In this document: piece by piece, positions 6,507-13,573 of the stretch
Position numbering within the stretch: the first letter of the stretch is position 1
Layout: every line of letters begins with the position of its first letter
DNA from: an uncultured archaeon
GTDB taxonomy: Archaea > Nanobdellota > Nanobdellia > Pacearchaeales > GW2011-AR1
Direction of reading: 5' to 3'
Length of the DNA stretch: 37,062 bases
Assembly: GCA_903866625.1 (NCBI GenBank)
Contig: CAIPOI010000002.1
Coordinates: 1 to 37,062, forward strand
Made by a program: the position numbers and the translations under genes
The notes under the pieces: model-generated
What the model saw: the letters and a program-made list of their open reading frames with translations, nothing else
What the model was told of the DNA's origin: nothing
The model's database searches: none

Positions 6507-7010
6507 ATGATATTCGTAATAAAAGTTACAACAAACAAAGAAGATAGAGCAATGGAAATGATCTCTGATAAAGTTCATAAAAAATCTCTTAATGTCTATT
6601 CTCTTACAAGACCTCATGGATTAAGAGGTTATATTTTCTTAGAAGCTATTGATAGAGAAACTGCGGAAGATGCTGCTTTTAATTTACCTTATGTTAAAGG
6701 GATAATTGGAAAAACTCTCGCTTATGAAGAAATAAAAAATATGCTTACTCCAAATATCCAAGAGATTGATATCAATAAGGGAGATATTGTAGAAATTATC
6801 GGCGAACCTTTCAAAAAAGAAAAAGCAAAGGTTACAAGAGTTGATAAGCAAAAAGAAGAAGTAGTAGTTTCTCTTCTTAATGCGGTTGTTCCTATACCGG
6901 TAACTGTTAAAATTGATAATGTAAGAGTTATCAGAAAAGAAGAAGATTCAAATACAGAAAATTTAAATAGCCAGTCTTCAGAAGAAGAAACAGGAGAAAC
7001 ACAAATATGA
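6507..7010 (+). CDS. spt5: Transcription elongation factor Spt5/NusG
   Basis: Spt5 binds the RNA polymerase clamp and keeps elongation going. The NGN domain covers about residues 1-85 (MIFVIKVTTNKEDRAMEMIS, then RPHGLRGYIFLEA and LPYVKGIIG). The KOW domain covers about 90-140 (INKGDIVEIIGEPFKKEKAK, then VSLLNAVVPIPVTV). It has an acidic, Ser/Glu-rich tail of about 20 residues. Length is 167 aa, close to the usual 145-150 plus this tail. It overlaps rpl11 by four bases (ATGA), so the two are translationally coupled. Confidence 0.95.
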   Translation: MIFVIKVTTNKEDRAMEMISDKVHKKSLNVYSLTRPHGLRGYIFLEAIDRETAEDAAFNLPYVKGIIGKTLAYEEIKNMLTPNIQEIDINKGDIVEIIGEPFKKEKAKVTRVDKQKEEVVVSLLNAVVPIPVTVKIDNVRVIRKEEDSNTENLNSQSSEEETGETQI

Positions 7011-7750
7011 TAATAAAATTAATGGTTGACGGCGGAGAAATGAAACCGGGTCCAACAGTTGGACAAAAATTAGGCCCAATTGGAATAAATATAGGTCAAG
7101 TAATTTCAGAAGTAAATAAAGCTACTCAAGAATTTAAAGGAACAAAAGTTCCAGTAAGTTTGGACATAGACCCAAAAACAAAAAAGTTTAGAGTAGAAGT
7201 TTCTTCTCCACCAACATCTGAATTATTGAAAAAAGAATTAGGAATAGAATCAGGTTCAGGAGACCACAAGAAAAACAAAGTTGGAAATATCTCTATAGAA
7301 ACTGTTATTAAAATAGCAAAGACAAAACACTCAGGAATGTTAGCTAAGGAATTTAAATCTGCTGTTAAAAGTGTTATTGGAAGTTGTGTAAGTTTAGGTA
7401 TTCTTGTTGAAAATAAAAATGGAAAAGATTTGGAAAAAGATGTTGATTCAGGGGTTTTTGATTCTGAAATAAAATCTCAAAAAATAGAAACAAGTGCTGA
7501 AAAGAAAGCAAAATTAAAAGATTATTACAATCAAGTGCTTAAAGATCAAGAAGCTGTTAAGAAAGCTGAAGAAGCTGCTAAGGCTGCTGAAGAAGCTGCT
7601 AAGGCTGCTGCAACTGCTGCAACAGGGGCTCAACAAGCAACTTCAAGTGGTGAAGCTGCAAAAGCAGGAGAAGCTGCAAAAACTGCAACCGCTGAAGCCG
7701 CTAAAGCTGGAGCTACTGCCGCCAAAGCAAAAGAAGAAAAGAAAAAGTAG
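7007..7750 (+). CDS. rpl11: Large ribosomal subunit protein uL11 with alanine-rich tail
   Basis: uL11 forms the base of the ribosomal stalk, where it binds 23S rRNA and factors. The body (about residues 1-160) is typical: MKPGPTVGQKLGPIGINIGQV, then VPVSLDIDPKTKKFRVEVSSPPTSELLKK (in part) and IAKTKHSGMLAKEFKSAVK with VIGSCVSLGI. Unusual is a C-terminal extension of about 85 residues made of Ala, Glu and Lys. It starts as a helix (KLKDYYNQVLKDQEAVKKAE) and runs on as AEEAAKA-type repeats. The usual archaeal protein stops near 160 aa. The usual rpl1-rpl10 genes do not follow; tRNA-Pro does. The frame is open to the end, so the tail is real coding sequence. Confidence 0.95.
   Translation: MIIKLMVDGGEMKPGPTVGQKLGPIGINIGQVISEVNKATQEFKGTKVPVSLDIDPKTKKFRVEVSSPPTSELLKKELGIESGSGDHKKNKVGNISIETVIKIAKTKHSGMLAKEFKSAVKSVIGSCVSLGILVENKNGKDLEKDVDSGVFDSEIKSQKIETSAEKKAKLKDYYNQVLKDQEAVKKAEEAAKAAEEAAKAAATAATGAQQATSSGEAAKAGEAAKTATAEAAKAGATAAKAKEEKKK
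7565..7606 (+). repeat. Two exact 21-nt direct repeats in the uL11 tail
   Basis: The unit GCTGAAGAAGCTGCTAAGGC plus T occurs at 7565-7585 and again at 7586-7606. It encodes AEEAAKA twice. This suggests that the alanine tail grew by slippage or unequal recombination. Confidence 0.85.
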
Positions 7751-7772
7751 TTGATTCTATCAATTGCTAATC

Positions 7773-7781
7773 TTTATAAAT
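7773..7781 (+). promoter_or_regulatory. TATA box of the tRNA-Pro transcript
   Basis: TTTATAAAT is centred 29 nt before the first base of the tRNA (7806). It seems to be the only promoter before eL43, rpoP and prefoldin beta. Confidence 0.6.
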
Positions 7782-7805
7782 CAAAAAATCCCAGCTATAT
7801 CATTA

Positions 7806-7879
7806 GGGGATATAGTATAACCTGGTTAGTATCCGAGCTTTGGGAGCTTGAGATTCCGGTTCAAATCCGGATATCCCCA
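7806..7879 (+). tRNA. tRNA-Pro (anticodon UGG)
   Basis: All four arms fold. The acceptor stem is GGGGATA (7806-7812) with TATCCCC (7872-7878) and discriminator A at 7879. The D stem is weak, GTAT with GTAT (G-U, U-A, A-U, U-G). The anticodon stem is CGAGC/GCTTG with loop TTTGGGA, so the anticodon UGG lies at 7841-7843. The T stem is TCCGG/CCGGA with loop TTCAAAT. The variable loop has four bases. CCA is not encoded, and there is no intron. It starts 55 nt after rpl11 and ends 17 nt before eL43. Confidence 0.96.
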
Positions 7880-7896
7880 CTCTTAATCAAAAAAAC

Positions 7897-8229
7897 ATGA
7901 CAAAAACAAACTTAGTAAAATCTGCAGGAAGATTCGGTCCAAGATATGGAATCAGTGTTAGACGTAGAATTGCAAGTATCGAAGCTGTTCAAAAAAGAAA
8001 GCAAAAATGTATCTTCTGCAATGGTCAAGCAAAAAGACTATCAAAAGGAATCTGGCTATGTAAAAAATGCGGAAAAAAATTCGCAGGACATACTTATTAT
8101 CTTTCAAACGAAGTTCAAAAGATGTCAACTGAAAATGCAGTTAAATCCAAACCTTTAAAAAAAGAAAAGCCCACTACTTCAGTGAAAGAAACTGCTAAAA
8201 AAACTAAAAAAATAGAAGACAAAAAATAA
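7897..8229 (+). CDS. rpl37ae: Large ribosomal subunit protein eL43 (L37Ae)
   Basis: A zinc-ribbon protein of the large subunit. The core shows GRFGPRYGISVRRRIASIE and two CxxC pairs that hold zinc (Cys38/Cys41 and Cys55/Cys58), ending in the family pattern KFAGHTYYL. The normal archaeal protein is about 80-90 aa. Here a Lys/Thr-rich basic tail of about 30 residues is added. No TATA box stands at the usual distance, because that position is inside tRNA-Pro. It is therefore probably made from the tRNA transcript and freed by tRNA 3' processing. rpoP follows after one base. Confidence 0.93.
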   Translation: MTKTNLVKSAGRFGPRYGISVRRRIASIEAVQKRKQKCIFCNGQAKRLSKGIWLCKKCGKKFAGHTYYLSNEVQKMSTENAVKSKPLKKEKPTTSVKETAKKTKKIEDKK

Positions 8230-8230
8230 T

Positions 8231-8368
8231 ATGGTTACTTACAAATGTTTCAATTGTGGAAAAACAATTACAGATAAAAATCTTGAAAAAAGATTTATTT
8301 GTCCTTATTGCAATTCAAAAATATTCTATAAACCCCGAAAAATAATAAGTAAAGTAAAGGCAGTTTAA
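8231..8368 (+). CDS. rpoP: DNA-directed RNA polymerase subunit P (Rpo12), 45 aa
   Basis: A small zinc-ribbon subunit that joins the Rpo3/Rpo11 assembly platform of archaeal RNA polymerase. The 45-residue product begins MVTYKCFNCGKTITD. It has two CxxC pairs (Cys6/Cys9 and Cys24/Cys27, ICPYCNSKIFYK) and a basic end (PRKIISKVKAV). This is the normal size and pattern. The ATG follows the eL43 stop codon by one base, and prefoldin beta follows 14 bases later; eL43, rpoP and prefoldin beta are often grouped in archaea, which supports the call. Confidence 0.93.
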   Translation: MVTYKCFNCGKTITDKNLEKRFICPYCNSKIFYKPRKIISKVKAV

Positions 8369-8382
8369 CTATAATTCTAAAA

Positions 8383-8718
8383 ATGGAAATGAACAAAGAA
8401 ACTCAAAATCAAATACAAGAATTACAAATGTTTGAACAAAATTTGCAGTCGATTATGATGCAAAAACAAGCATTTCAGATGGAGTTTGTAGAAGTAGAAA
8501 CCGCTTTAGAAGAACTTTCAAAAACTTCTCAAGAAGTATTCAAAATTGTAGGAAATATTCTTATTAAATCTGATAAAGACTCTTTAATGAAAGAGCTTAA
8601 GCATAAGAAAGAACTTCTTGACTTGAGATTAAAAAGTTTGAATAGTCAAGAAAAGGAAATTTCAGAGCAATCTGAAAAATTAAGAGAAAAAGTTCTTTCA
8701 AAAATTCAAGGCAAATAA
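8383..8718 (+). CDS. pfdB: Prefoldin subunit beta
   Basis: Prefoldin is a jellyfish-shaped chaperone hexamer (two alpha, four beta) that carries unfolded proteins to the chaperonin. This 111-aa protein has the beta-type pattern: N-terminal coil (QNQIQELQMFEQNLQSIMMQ), a central beta hairpin around residues 50-68 (SQEVFKIVGNILIKSDKDSL) and a C-terminal coil with heptads. A second start at 8389 (MNKETQ) is possible. It is the last gene of the tRNA-Pro/eL43/rpoP unit. No alpha subunit is in the window. Confidence 0.9.
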   Translation: MEMNKETQNQIQELQMFEQNLQSIMMQKQAFQMEFVEVETALEELSKTSQEVFKIVGNILIKSDKDSLMKELKHKKELLDLRLKSLNSQEKEISEQSEKLREKVLSKIQGK

Positions 8719-8778
8719 TTCTTTATTTTAGTAACCAGTTGTAATTTTTTCGTAACAACGACGCAAAAACAATTATTT

Positions 8779-8792
8779 ATGGATTTTTAATC
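8779..8792 (+). terminator. Small hairpin between pfdB and sepF
   Basis: GGATT-TTT-AATCC forms a 5-bp hairpin, followed by A/T-rich sequence. A second weak one, GTTGT/ACAAC, lies at about 8739-8760. Either may mark the end of the upstream transcript. Confidence 0.25.
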
Positions 8793-8824
8793 CAAAAAAT
8801 TTTATATATTTTATAATAGAAATA

Positions 8825-8833
8825 TTTATAAAC
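8825..8833 (+). promoter_or_regulatory. TATA box of sepF
   Basis: TTTATAAAC is centred 25 nt before the ATG at 8854. It supports that start over the in-frame TTG at 8845. Confidence 0.6.
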
Positions 8834-8853
8834 TACTTTTATTCTTGATAGTT

Positions 8854-9231
8854 ATGGCATTTGATGGAATAAAAAAGATGTTCAAAAAACCAGGTAATGA
8901 ATCTGAATATGTTGAGATTGACTTGGGAAAAGAAGCTAAAAAAGCTAAAATTTTAATCAAACCTTTCATCCTAAGGAAGTTTGAAGATGTAAATGAAGTT
9001 CTAAATTATTTAAGAGAAGGTTACACAATTGCGATTGTGGATATAAAACCTCTAAAATCAAAAGATATCATTGAAGTTAAAAGAGCTATTTCAAAGCTTA
9101 AGAAAACCGCAGATGCTTTAGAAGGCAGTATTGCTGGATTCGGAGATGGAATAGTTATTGTAACACCTCAGTTTGCTGAAATCGCAAAAGCTCCGATTGG
9201 CGATAAAGACATGGTTAAGGATAGTGACTAA
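8854..9231 (+). CDS. sepF: Archaeal SepF, FtsZ membrane anchor
   Basis: SepF tethers FtsZ to the membrane in archaea that divide with FtsZ. The 125-aa product starts with an amphipathic membrane-targeting helix (MAFDGIKKMFKKP), then a linker (YVEIDLGK) and the SepF core with the alpha/beta pattern KILIKPFILRKFEDVNEVLN, then YTIAIVDIKPL and LEGSIAGFGDGIVIVTPQF. The G-x-G-DGI-V-V-TP part is the family signature. The leaderless TATA position fixes the start. No ftsZ is in the window. Confidence 0.9.
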   Translation: MAFDGIKKMFKKPGNESEYVEIDLGKEAKKAKILIKPFILRKFEDVNEVLNYLREGYTIAIVDIKPLKSKDIIEVKRAISKLKKTADALEGSIAGFGDGIVIVTPQFAEIAKAPIGDKDMVKDSD

Positions 9232-9273
9232 TTCTAAAATCCGATTTAATTAGATTTCATTCAATCACAACCT

Positions 9274-9281
9274 CTTTAAAC
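9274..9281 (+). promoter_or_regulatory. TATA box of the Dph2-like gene
   Basis: CTTTAAAC is centred about 25 nt before the ATG at 9302, so the message is probably leaderless. Confidence 0.5.
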
Positions 9282-9301
9282 ACTCATTTTCTTGATTTTA
9301 T

Positions 9302-9940
9302 ATGAAAGTTTTATACCTTGAAGCCCAAAAGAAACTGAACGAGAAAGAATCTCCTATTAATATAGACCCTAAGAGTTTTAATGAAAAGCAGGTTTTTCTT
9401 GCTTATAGTATACAGTATAAGCAACTAGCCGAGCAAATAAAGAAAGAACTTGAAGCCAAGAAAGTAAAAATTATGGGCTTTCAACAGGTTCTTGGCTGTA
9501 CTAAACTTAAAACCGATTATTCTATACTATTGATAGGTAGTGGAAGATTCCATGCACTCAATCTAGCTTTGCAAAATCCTGTTGTCTATGTATATAATGG
9601 CGGCACAATAGCTAAGATTGAAGAAAAAGACTTATCTGAACTAAAGAAAAACAAAGAAATAAATCTTAAGAGATTCGTTTTAGCGAAAAACATAGGGATT
9701 ATAATTTCTACAAAACCTGGCCAAGAAAATTTAAAGAAAGCTAAACTCTTTAAAGAAAAAATTACCAAAAAATATCCAGAAAAAAGAGTTTTCTTCTTTG
9801 TTTCAAACAACATCAATCTAAATGAACTTGAAAATTTTAGTATAAACTTCTGGATTAACTCTGCCTGTCCCGGAATAACCAATGACAGCCCAAAAATAAC
9901 TAATATTGACGATATAACTGATTTCTTGCAAGAAAACTAA
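9302..9940 (+). CDS. Shortened Dph2-like protein lacking the first domain
   Basis: Dph2 uses a [4Fe-4S] cluster and SAM to start diphthamide on elongation factor 2. Archaeal Dph2 is about 340 aa with three domains, each giving one cluster cysteine. This protein is 212 aa. It matches domain 2 (VFLAYSIQYKQLAEQIKKEL, then QQVLGC with Cys66 and IGSGRFHALNLAL) and domain 3 (GIIISTKPGQENLKKA, then NSACPGI with Cys189). Domain 1 with the first cysteine is missing; only about 25 unrelated N-terminal residues stand there. CPGI replaces the usual CPRI. The TATA box supports the start, so this is not a wrongly trimmed gene. It could be half of a split enzyme, a degenerate gene or a new function. Confidence 0.75.
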   Translation: MKVLYLEAQKKLNEKESPINIDPKSFNEKQVFLAYSIQYKQLAEQIKKELEAKKVKIMGFQQVLGCTKLKTDYSILLIGSGRFHALNLALQNPVVYVYNGGTIAKIEEKDLSELKKNKEINLKRFVLAKNIGIIISTKPGQENLKKAKLFKEKITKKYPEKRVFFFVSNNINLNELENFSINFWINSACPGITNDSPKITNIDDITDFLQEN

Positions 9941-9962
9941 TATATCTTCAAATATAGAAATA

Positions 9963-9971
9963 TTTATAAAG
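9963..9971 (+). promoter_or_regulatory. TATA box before the secreted surface protein gene
   Basis: TTTATAAAG predicts a start near 9993 and a leader of about 20 nt before the ATG at 10014. No SD sequence is visible in it. Confidence 0.45.
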
Positions 9972-10013
9972 TGTCATAATTTCAAAGTTACAACAGAAAA
10001 AGAAAAACACCTC

Positions 10014-11606
10014 ATGAAAACACAAATCTTATCACTAATGTTTTTAACAGCACTTTTACTTTCAGTTCTTAGTGTTGCTGCAGTTTCGTTCACAGTTTCT
10101 CCAACCTCTATTGCGTTTACACAACCAACAACTTCTGGAACAAACACAATCTCAATTACTCCTACAATTAATAATACCAATATAACTTTTTCTGGAACTT
10201 CAATAAAGTATGATGATGGAACTTCTTTTACTGTTTCAGCATCTGGTTCTGGTTCAAATTTATTAAATACAACTTCTAATGATGTTAGTTTATCTATCTC
10301 AAGTACTGTGGATTATAGTAAATTAACATTCGGAAAGACTTATTCTGGAAATATCGCTGCAATAGCAAATAGTAATAGTTCTGATAATCAAAACATATCT
10401 GTTTCATTCGCAAAAAATTTCTGTGAAGGAGCAGAAAACTCAAGCGCTCTTAAAATTGTTTCTATAGATGATGATAGAGATTTTGACTGGGCTCCATTAG
10501 ATGATTCAACAATTGAAGTTGAAGTTAAAAATCTTGGAGATGAAAAAGAAAAAGTAACTGTTGAAATTTCTTTTTATTCTGAATCTGATGAAGAATTAGT
10601 TAATATTGATGGAAGCAAAGATTATATGAAACAATCAATAAGAATCGGAGATGGTGACACAGAAACTTTCACATTCAACTATAATATCTCTGCAGATTTA
10701 CCTGAAGGAAACTACAGAGTTTATGTAAAAGCTTACTTAGATTCAAATGAATCTCAATGTGTTTCAAAAATTGAAGGCACACAAGCTTATGAAAAAGCTT
10801 CTATTGACTATGGAGATTCAGAAGTTGTTATTGGAGATTTTAAAACTCCATTAAGTCTTTCGTGCGGACTATCTGATAGCGTATCTATGAATTTATATAA
10901 CTTAGACTATGGTGATGATGAATACTTCAGAGTCCATCTTTATAATAAAGAACTTGGATTAAGTTTATACTCTGATAAATTCAACTTAGACAACGGAGAT
11001 TCAAAAAGAGTTAGCTTTGATTTCAATGTTCCATCTAATCTTTCAGCAAGAACACTTAAGTTTGAAGCAACAGCAGAATACGATTATAGTGAAAGTTCTG
11101 ATGATTATGGTCAAGAATCTGATACTTATACTTTCAGTGTTCCTCTTGAAAATTGCGTTATGGCTGGAGCTTCTATAGCTGCTGAACTTTCTGCAGATAC
11201 ACCAAATGCTGCTTTAGGAAGACAAGTAATAGTTGAAGCAACAATAAGAAATACTGGTTCAGATTCTGCAACATATAATATTGCAATTTCTGGAAATAGT
11301 GCTTGGAGCAAACTTGCAGATATTGATCCTCAATCTTTTACTTTAGGCTCAGGAGAATCAAAGAAGGTAAACATCTACTTAGACATAAATGAAGATGCTG
11401 AACTTGGAGACAAGCAATTCACAATAAGTGCGAGATATGCTGGCCAAACAACAGATCAAAAAGTTTTACTAACTCTTGAAGAAGGATTAACTGGTGGAAA
11501 ATTAGCAGAACACTTAAAAACTTATTGGTATATCTATGTTATCGGAATTATAACTCTGGTTCTATTGGTTATAATCATAGCTTTATTAGTAAGAAGATCT
11601 GCTTAA
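10014..11606 (+). CDS. Secreted, C-terminally membrane-anchored beta-domain protein
   Basis: A cell-surface protein of 530 aa. A Sec signal peptide covers about residues 1-25 (KTQILSLMFLTALLLSVLSVAAVSF). The large outer part consists of beta-rich, Ig/CARDB-like domains, for example IEVEVKNLGDEKEKVTVEIS and LGRQVIVEATIRNTGSDSAT, with many N-x-S/T sites. One membrane helix lies near residues 503-525 and a short basic end follows (LLVRRSA). This order is seen in archaeal surface proteins of the COG1361/NEW3 type. The archaeosortase gene follows directly, but the protein has no PGF-type motif before its helix, so it is not clearly a sortase target. The ligand is unknown. Confidence 0.75.
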   Translation: MKTQILSLMFLTALLLSVLSVAAVSFTVSPTSIAFTQPTTSGTNTISITPTINNTNITFSGTSIKYDDGTSFTVSASGSGSNLLNTTSNDVSLSISSTVDYSKLTFGKTYSGNIAAIANSNSSDNQNISVSFAKNFCEGAENSSALKIVSIDDDRDFDWAPLDDSTIEVEVKNLGDEKEKVTVEISFYSESDEELVNIDGSKDYMKQSIRIGDGDTETFTFNYNISADLPEGNYRVYVKAYLDSNESQCVSKIEGTQAYEKASIDYGDSEVVIGDFKTPLSLSCGLSDSVSMNLYNLDYGDDEYFRVHLYNKELGLSLYSDKFNLDNGDSKRVSFDFNVPSNLSARTLKFEATAEYDYSESSDDYGQESDTYTFSVPLENCVMAGASIAAELSADTPNAALGRQVIVEATIRNTGSDSATYNIAISGNSAWSKLADIDPQSFTLGSGESKKVNIYLDINEDAELGDKQFTISARYAGQTTDQKVLLTLEEGLTGGKLAEHLKTYWYIYVIGIITLVLLVIIIALLVRRSA

Positions 11607-11610
11607 TTAG

Positions 11611-11619
11611 GTTTAAATA
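11611..11619 (+). promoter_or_regulatory. TATA box of the archaeosortase gene
   Basis: GTTTAAATA is centred 26 nt before the ATG at 11641, giving a leaderless message that also covers the DedA gene. Confidence 0.5.
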
Positions 11620-11640
11620 TTCTTTTCTTCTTTTAGTTTA

Positions 11641-12165
11641 ATGAAGAAATCCATTTTGACTTTTCTATTTTTAAGGTATCTAATACTTGTTATTTTGGCA
11701 GTTGCTTTCTTTAGTGGAGATTTAATCTATAATTTTTTACTAAAGCTTACTATTATTCCTTCTAATCTTATATTAAATTTATTTTTTAATTCTATAACTA
11801 ACCATAATTTTATCCTTATGGGGAATATTAGCATAGAACTAATCCCTGCTTGCATAGGTATTTCAGCATACTTCTTACTATTCTCTCTAAATTTGCTTAC
11901 GCCTATAAGCCCTAAAAAGCGTTTTTACAGCCTTTTAACTTCAGGTGTAGCCCTTCTTTTATTCAATATTATGAGAATTACAATTATTTCTTCACTCTAT
12001 ATAAAACAAATTCCTTACGCAGATTTAATTCATCTCTCTTTTTGGTACTTCTTTAATCTGCTTTTTATTTTAATTCTCTGGTTTGGAATAACTAAGCTAT
12101 TTAAAATTAAAACTATTCCTGTTTATAGTGATTTTAAAACTATTCTGAGACTTTATAAAAAATGA
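11641..12165 (+). CDS. Exosortase/archaeosortase family protein
   Basis: Archaeosortases are membrane enzymes that cut surface proteins near a C-terminal tag and transfer the new end to a lipid anchor. This 174-aa protein has about five to six membrane segments. The three family residues are visible in order: Cys71 in ELIPACIGISAY, Arg112 in LFNIMRITI and His131 in DLIHLSFWYFF. It is shorter than ArtA-type enzymes and resembles the small exosortase core forms. It overlaps the DedA gene by four bases. A likely client would be a nearby surface protein, but I see no PGF-CTERM or similar tag in the window. Confidence 0.85.
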   Translation: MKKSILTFLFLRYLILVILAVAFFSGDLIYNFLLKLTIIPSNLILNLFFNSITNHNFILMGNISIELIPACIGISAYFLLFSLNLLTPISPKKRFYSLLTSGVALLLFNIMRITIISSLYIKQIPYADLIHLSFWYFFNLLFILILWFGITKLFKIKTIPVYSDFKTILRLYKK

Positions 12166-12809
12166 TAGGCGTTTTAATTCAATCTTTAACTACTTGGGCA
12201 ATAAATTTAGCTTCAAGCTTGGGCTATATGGGAATTTTTATAGCTATGATTATTGAAAGTTCTATTTTGCCTTTACCAAGTGAAATAATTCTTATTCCAG
12301 CAGGTTTGGCTGCAAGTAAGGGAAACTTTTCAATTACTCTCTTGCTTTTAGTAAGTGTTATAGGAAGTATTATTGGGGCTTTATTTAATTATACTCTGGC
12401 ATATTTTCTTGGAAGAAAAACTATTGACAAATTTTTACTTAAATACAAGAAATTATTTTTTATTTCTAAAGAAACTATGGCAAAAACAGATAAATTCTTT
12501 GAAACCGACGGAGAAATCACTACTTTTCTAGGTAGATTAATAGTTGGAATAAGACATCTTATTTCTTTACCTGCAGGATTCGCAAGAATGAATCTCTTTA
12601 AATTTTGTTTTTATACTGGTTTGGGTGCTTTAGTATGGAGTGCAGTTTTGATAGCAGTTGGATTTATTTTTGGAAGCAATATGGATTTTATTCTTAAAAA
12701 CTTTAGGGTAGTAAGTTATGTTTTAGCATTAGTTATTTTTATAATTCTATTGATTTATATTTTAGTTAGAAGAATGAGAAGGTTAAAAAATATAAATAAC
12801 AAATACTAA
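12162..12809 (+). CDS. DedA family membrane protein
   Basis: DedA/VTT proteins help move phospholipids, including undecaprenyl-phosphate-type carriers, across the membrane. The 215-aa protein shows the signature ESSILPLPSE followed by PAG (near residue 47), then FLGRLIVGIRHLISLPAGFARM near residues 120-141 with the two conserved arginines and the second PAG. Several membrane segments follow, and the end is basic (RRMRRLKN). It overlaps the archaeosortase gene by four bases. A role in recycling the lipid carriers used for surface glycans or anchors would fit this pairing. It ends inside the last codons of the convergent gene (four-base overlap). Confidence 0.92.
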   Translation: MIGVLIQSLTTWAINLASSLGYMGIFIAMIIESSILPLPSEIILIPAGLAASKGNFSITLLLLVSVIGSIIGALFNYTLAYFLGRKTIDKFLLKYKKLFFISKETMAKTDKFFETDGEITTFLGRLIVGIRHLISLPAGFARMNLFKFCFYTGLGALVWSAVLIAVGFIFGSNMDFILKNFRVVSYVLALVIFIILLIYILVRRMRRLKNINNKY

Positions 12810-13525
12810 TTACTTTTTATAACATTTTCAAGAACATATAACTCAAATTTTTCAGTGGATTTAAGTATATCACAACTTTTAAATTTGACATAGTAACAAT
12901 TAGCAGTTGTCTGTTCAATAGAACTCTCATTTGCTCCTGTAACAACTATAACGGTATTAAGAAAGTCCTTCCTACAATTTACATAGGGGATTGTGCTATT
13001 TGTTTTAGCTAAGTCAGGATTATCTTGAGCACCCTTAACATTAAGCCCAAGATTAGCCAAAAATCTCCCGAGGTTTATATAAGCTAAACCTGCATCTTCA
13101 CATCCTACTGAAGAATTATCGCTTAAAACATAAACTGGCCTGTCTTTTATAATATAAAGTTTTGTTATATTTACGGGAATATTCTCTAATTTTCTTGGAT
13201 CATTTCTAAAATCAATACTAACTCCTATTCGGGGTTTTCCATTAGAATCGTTTAAAACAGTCTTAGCAGTGTACAATAATATCTTTCCAAAATAACTCTT
13301 CTCAAAATCTATCCCATTGTATACAAATTCTGAGTGGCTAAGATTTTTTGAGTATATCACTCCAAAAACAACCAATAAAACAATAATTCCAAGTATAGAA
13401 GCCATAGTTATTGTGCTCTTATTCCATTCAAGATTAAAATTAAAGCTTTCTTGACTTTCTTTTTTAATAGGGTTTTCAACAGGCTTACCTTCTGTTTTCT
13501 TAATCTTTTTAGCTTCTTTTTTCAT
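12806..13525 (-). CDS. Single-pass membrane protein, paralogue A
   Basis: I cannot name this 239-aa protein. It has a long Lys-rich cytoplasmic N-terminus, one membrane helix near residues 38-60 (ITMASILGIIVLLVVFGVIY) and an outer domain. After the helix comes EFVYNGIDFEKS, then a Cys-containing part (SVGCEDAGLAYINLGRFL, PYVNCRKDFLNTVIVV, ANCYYVKFKSC). The same order (helix, YN-x-I-x-F, Cys-bracketed end) is found in the neighbouring 198-aa protein, so they are paralogues. A TATA box 26 nt upstream shows that it has its own promoter. The tail-to-tail overlap with dedA is four bases. Confidence 0.7.
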   Translation of the reverse strand: MKKEAKKIKKTEGKPVENPIKKESQESFNFNLEWNKSTITMASILGIIVLLVVFGVIYSKNLSHSEFVYNGIDFEKSYFGKILLYTAKTVLNDSNGKPRIGVSIDFRNDPRKLENIPVNITKLYIIKDRPVYVLSDNSSVGCEDAGLAYINLGRFLANLGLNVKGAQDNPDLAKTNSTIPYVNCRKDFLNTVIVVTGANESSIEQTTANCYYVKFKSCDILKSTEKFELYVLENVIKSN

Positions 13526-13544
13526 ATTTTTCTTATTCCTCGAG

Positions 13545-13557
13545 GGTTTATAAATTT
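13545..13557 (-). promoter_or_regulatory. TATA box of paralogue A
   Basis: AAATTTATAAACC on the minus strand is centred 26 nt before the ATG at 13525, so the message is leaderless. Confidence 0.55.
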
Positions 13558-13573
13558 AGTGAAGCCGGGGATA

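Noticed and set aside
7946-8158. 70-aa open frame on the plus strand
   Set aside because: It overlaps eL43 in another frame; eL43 is a clear family match.
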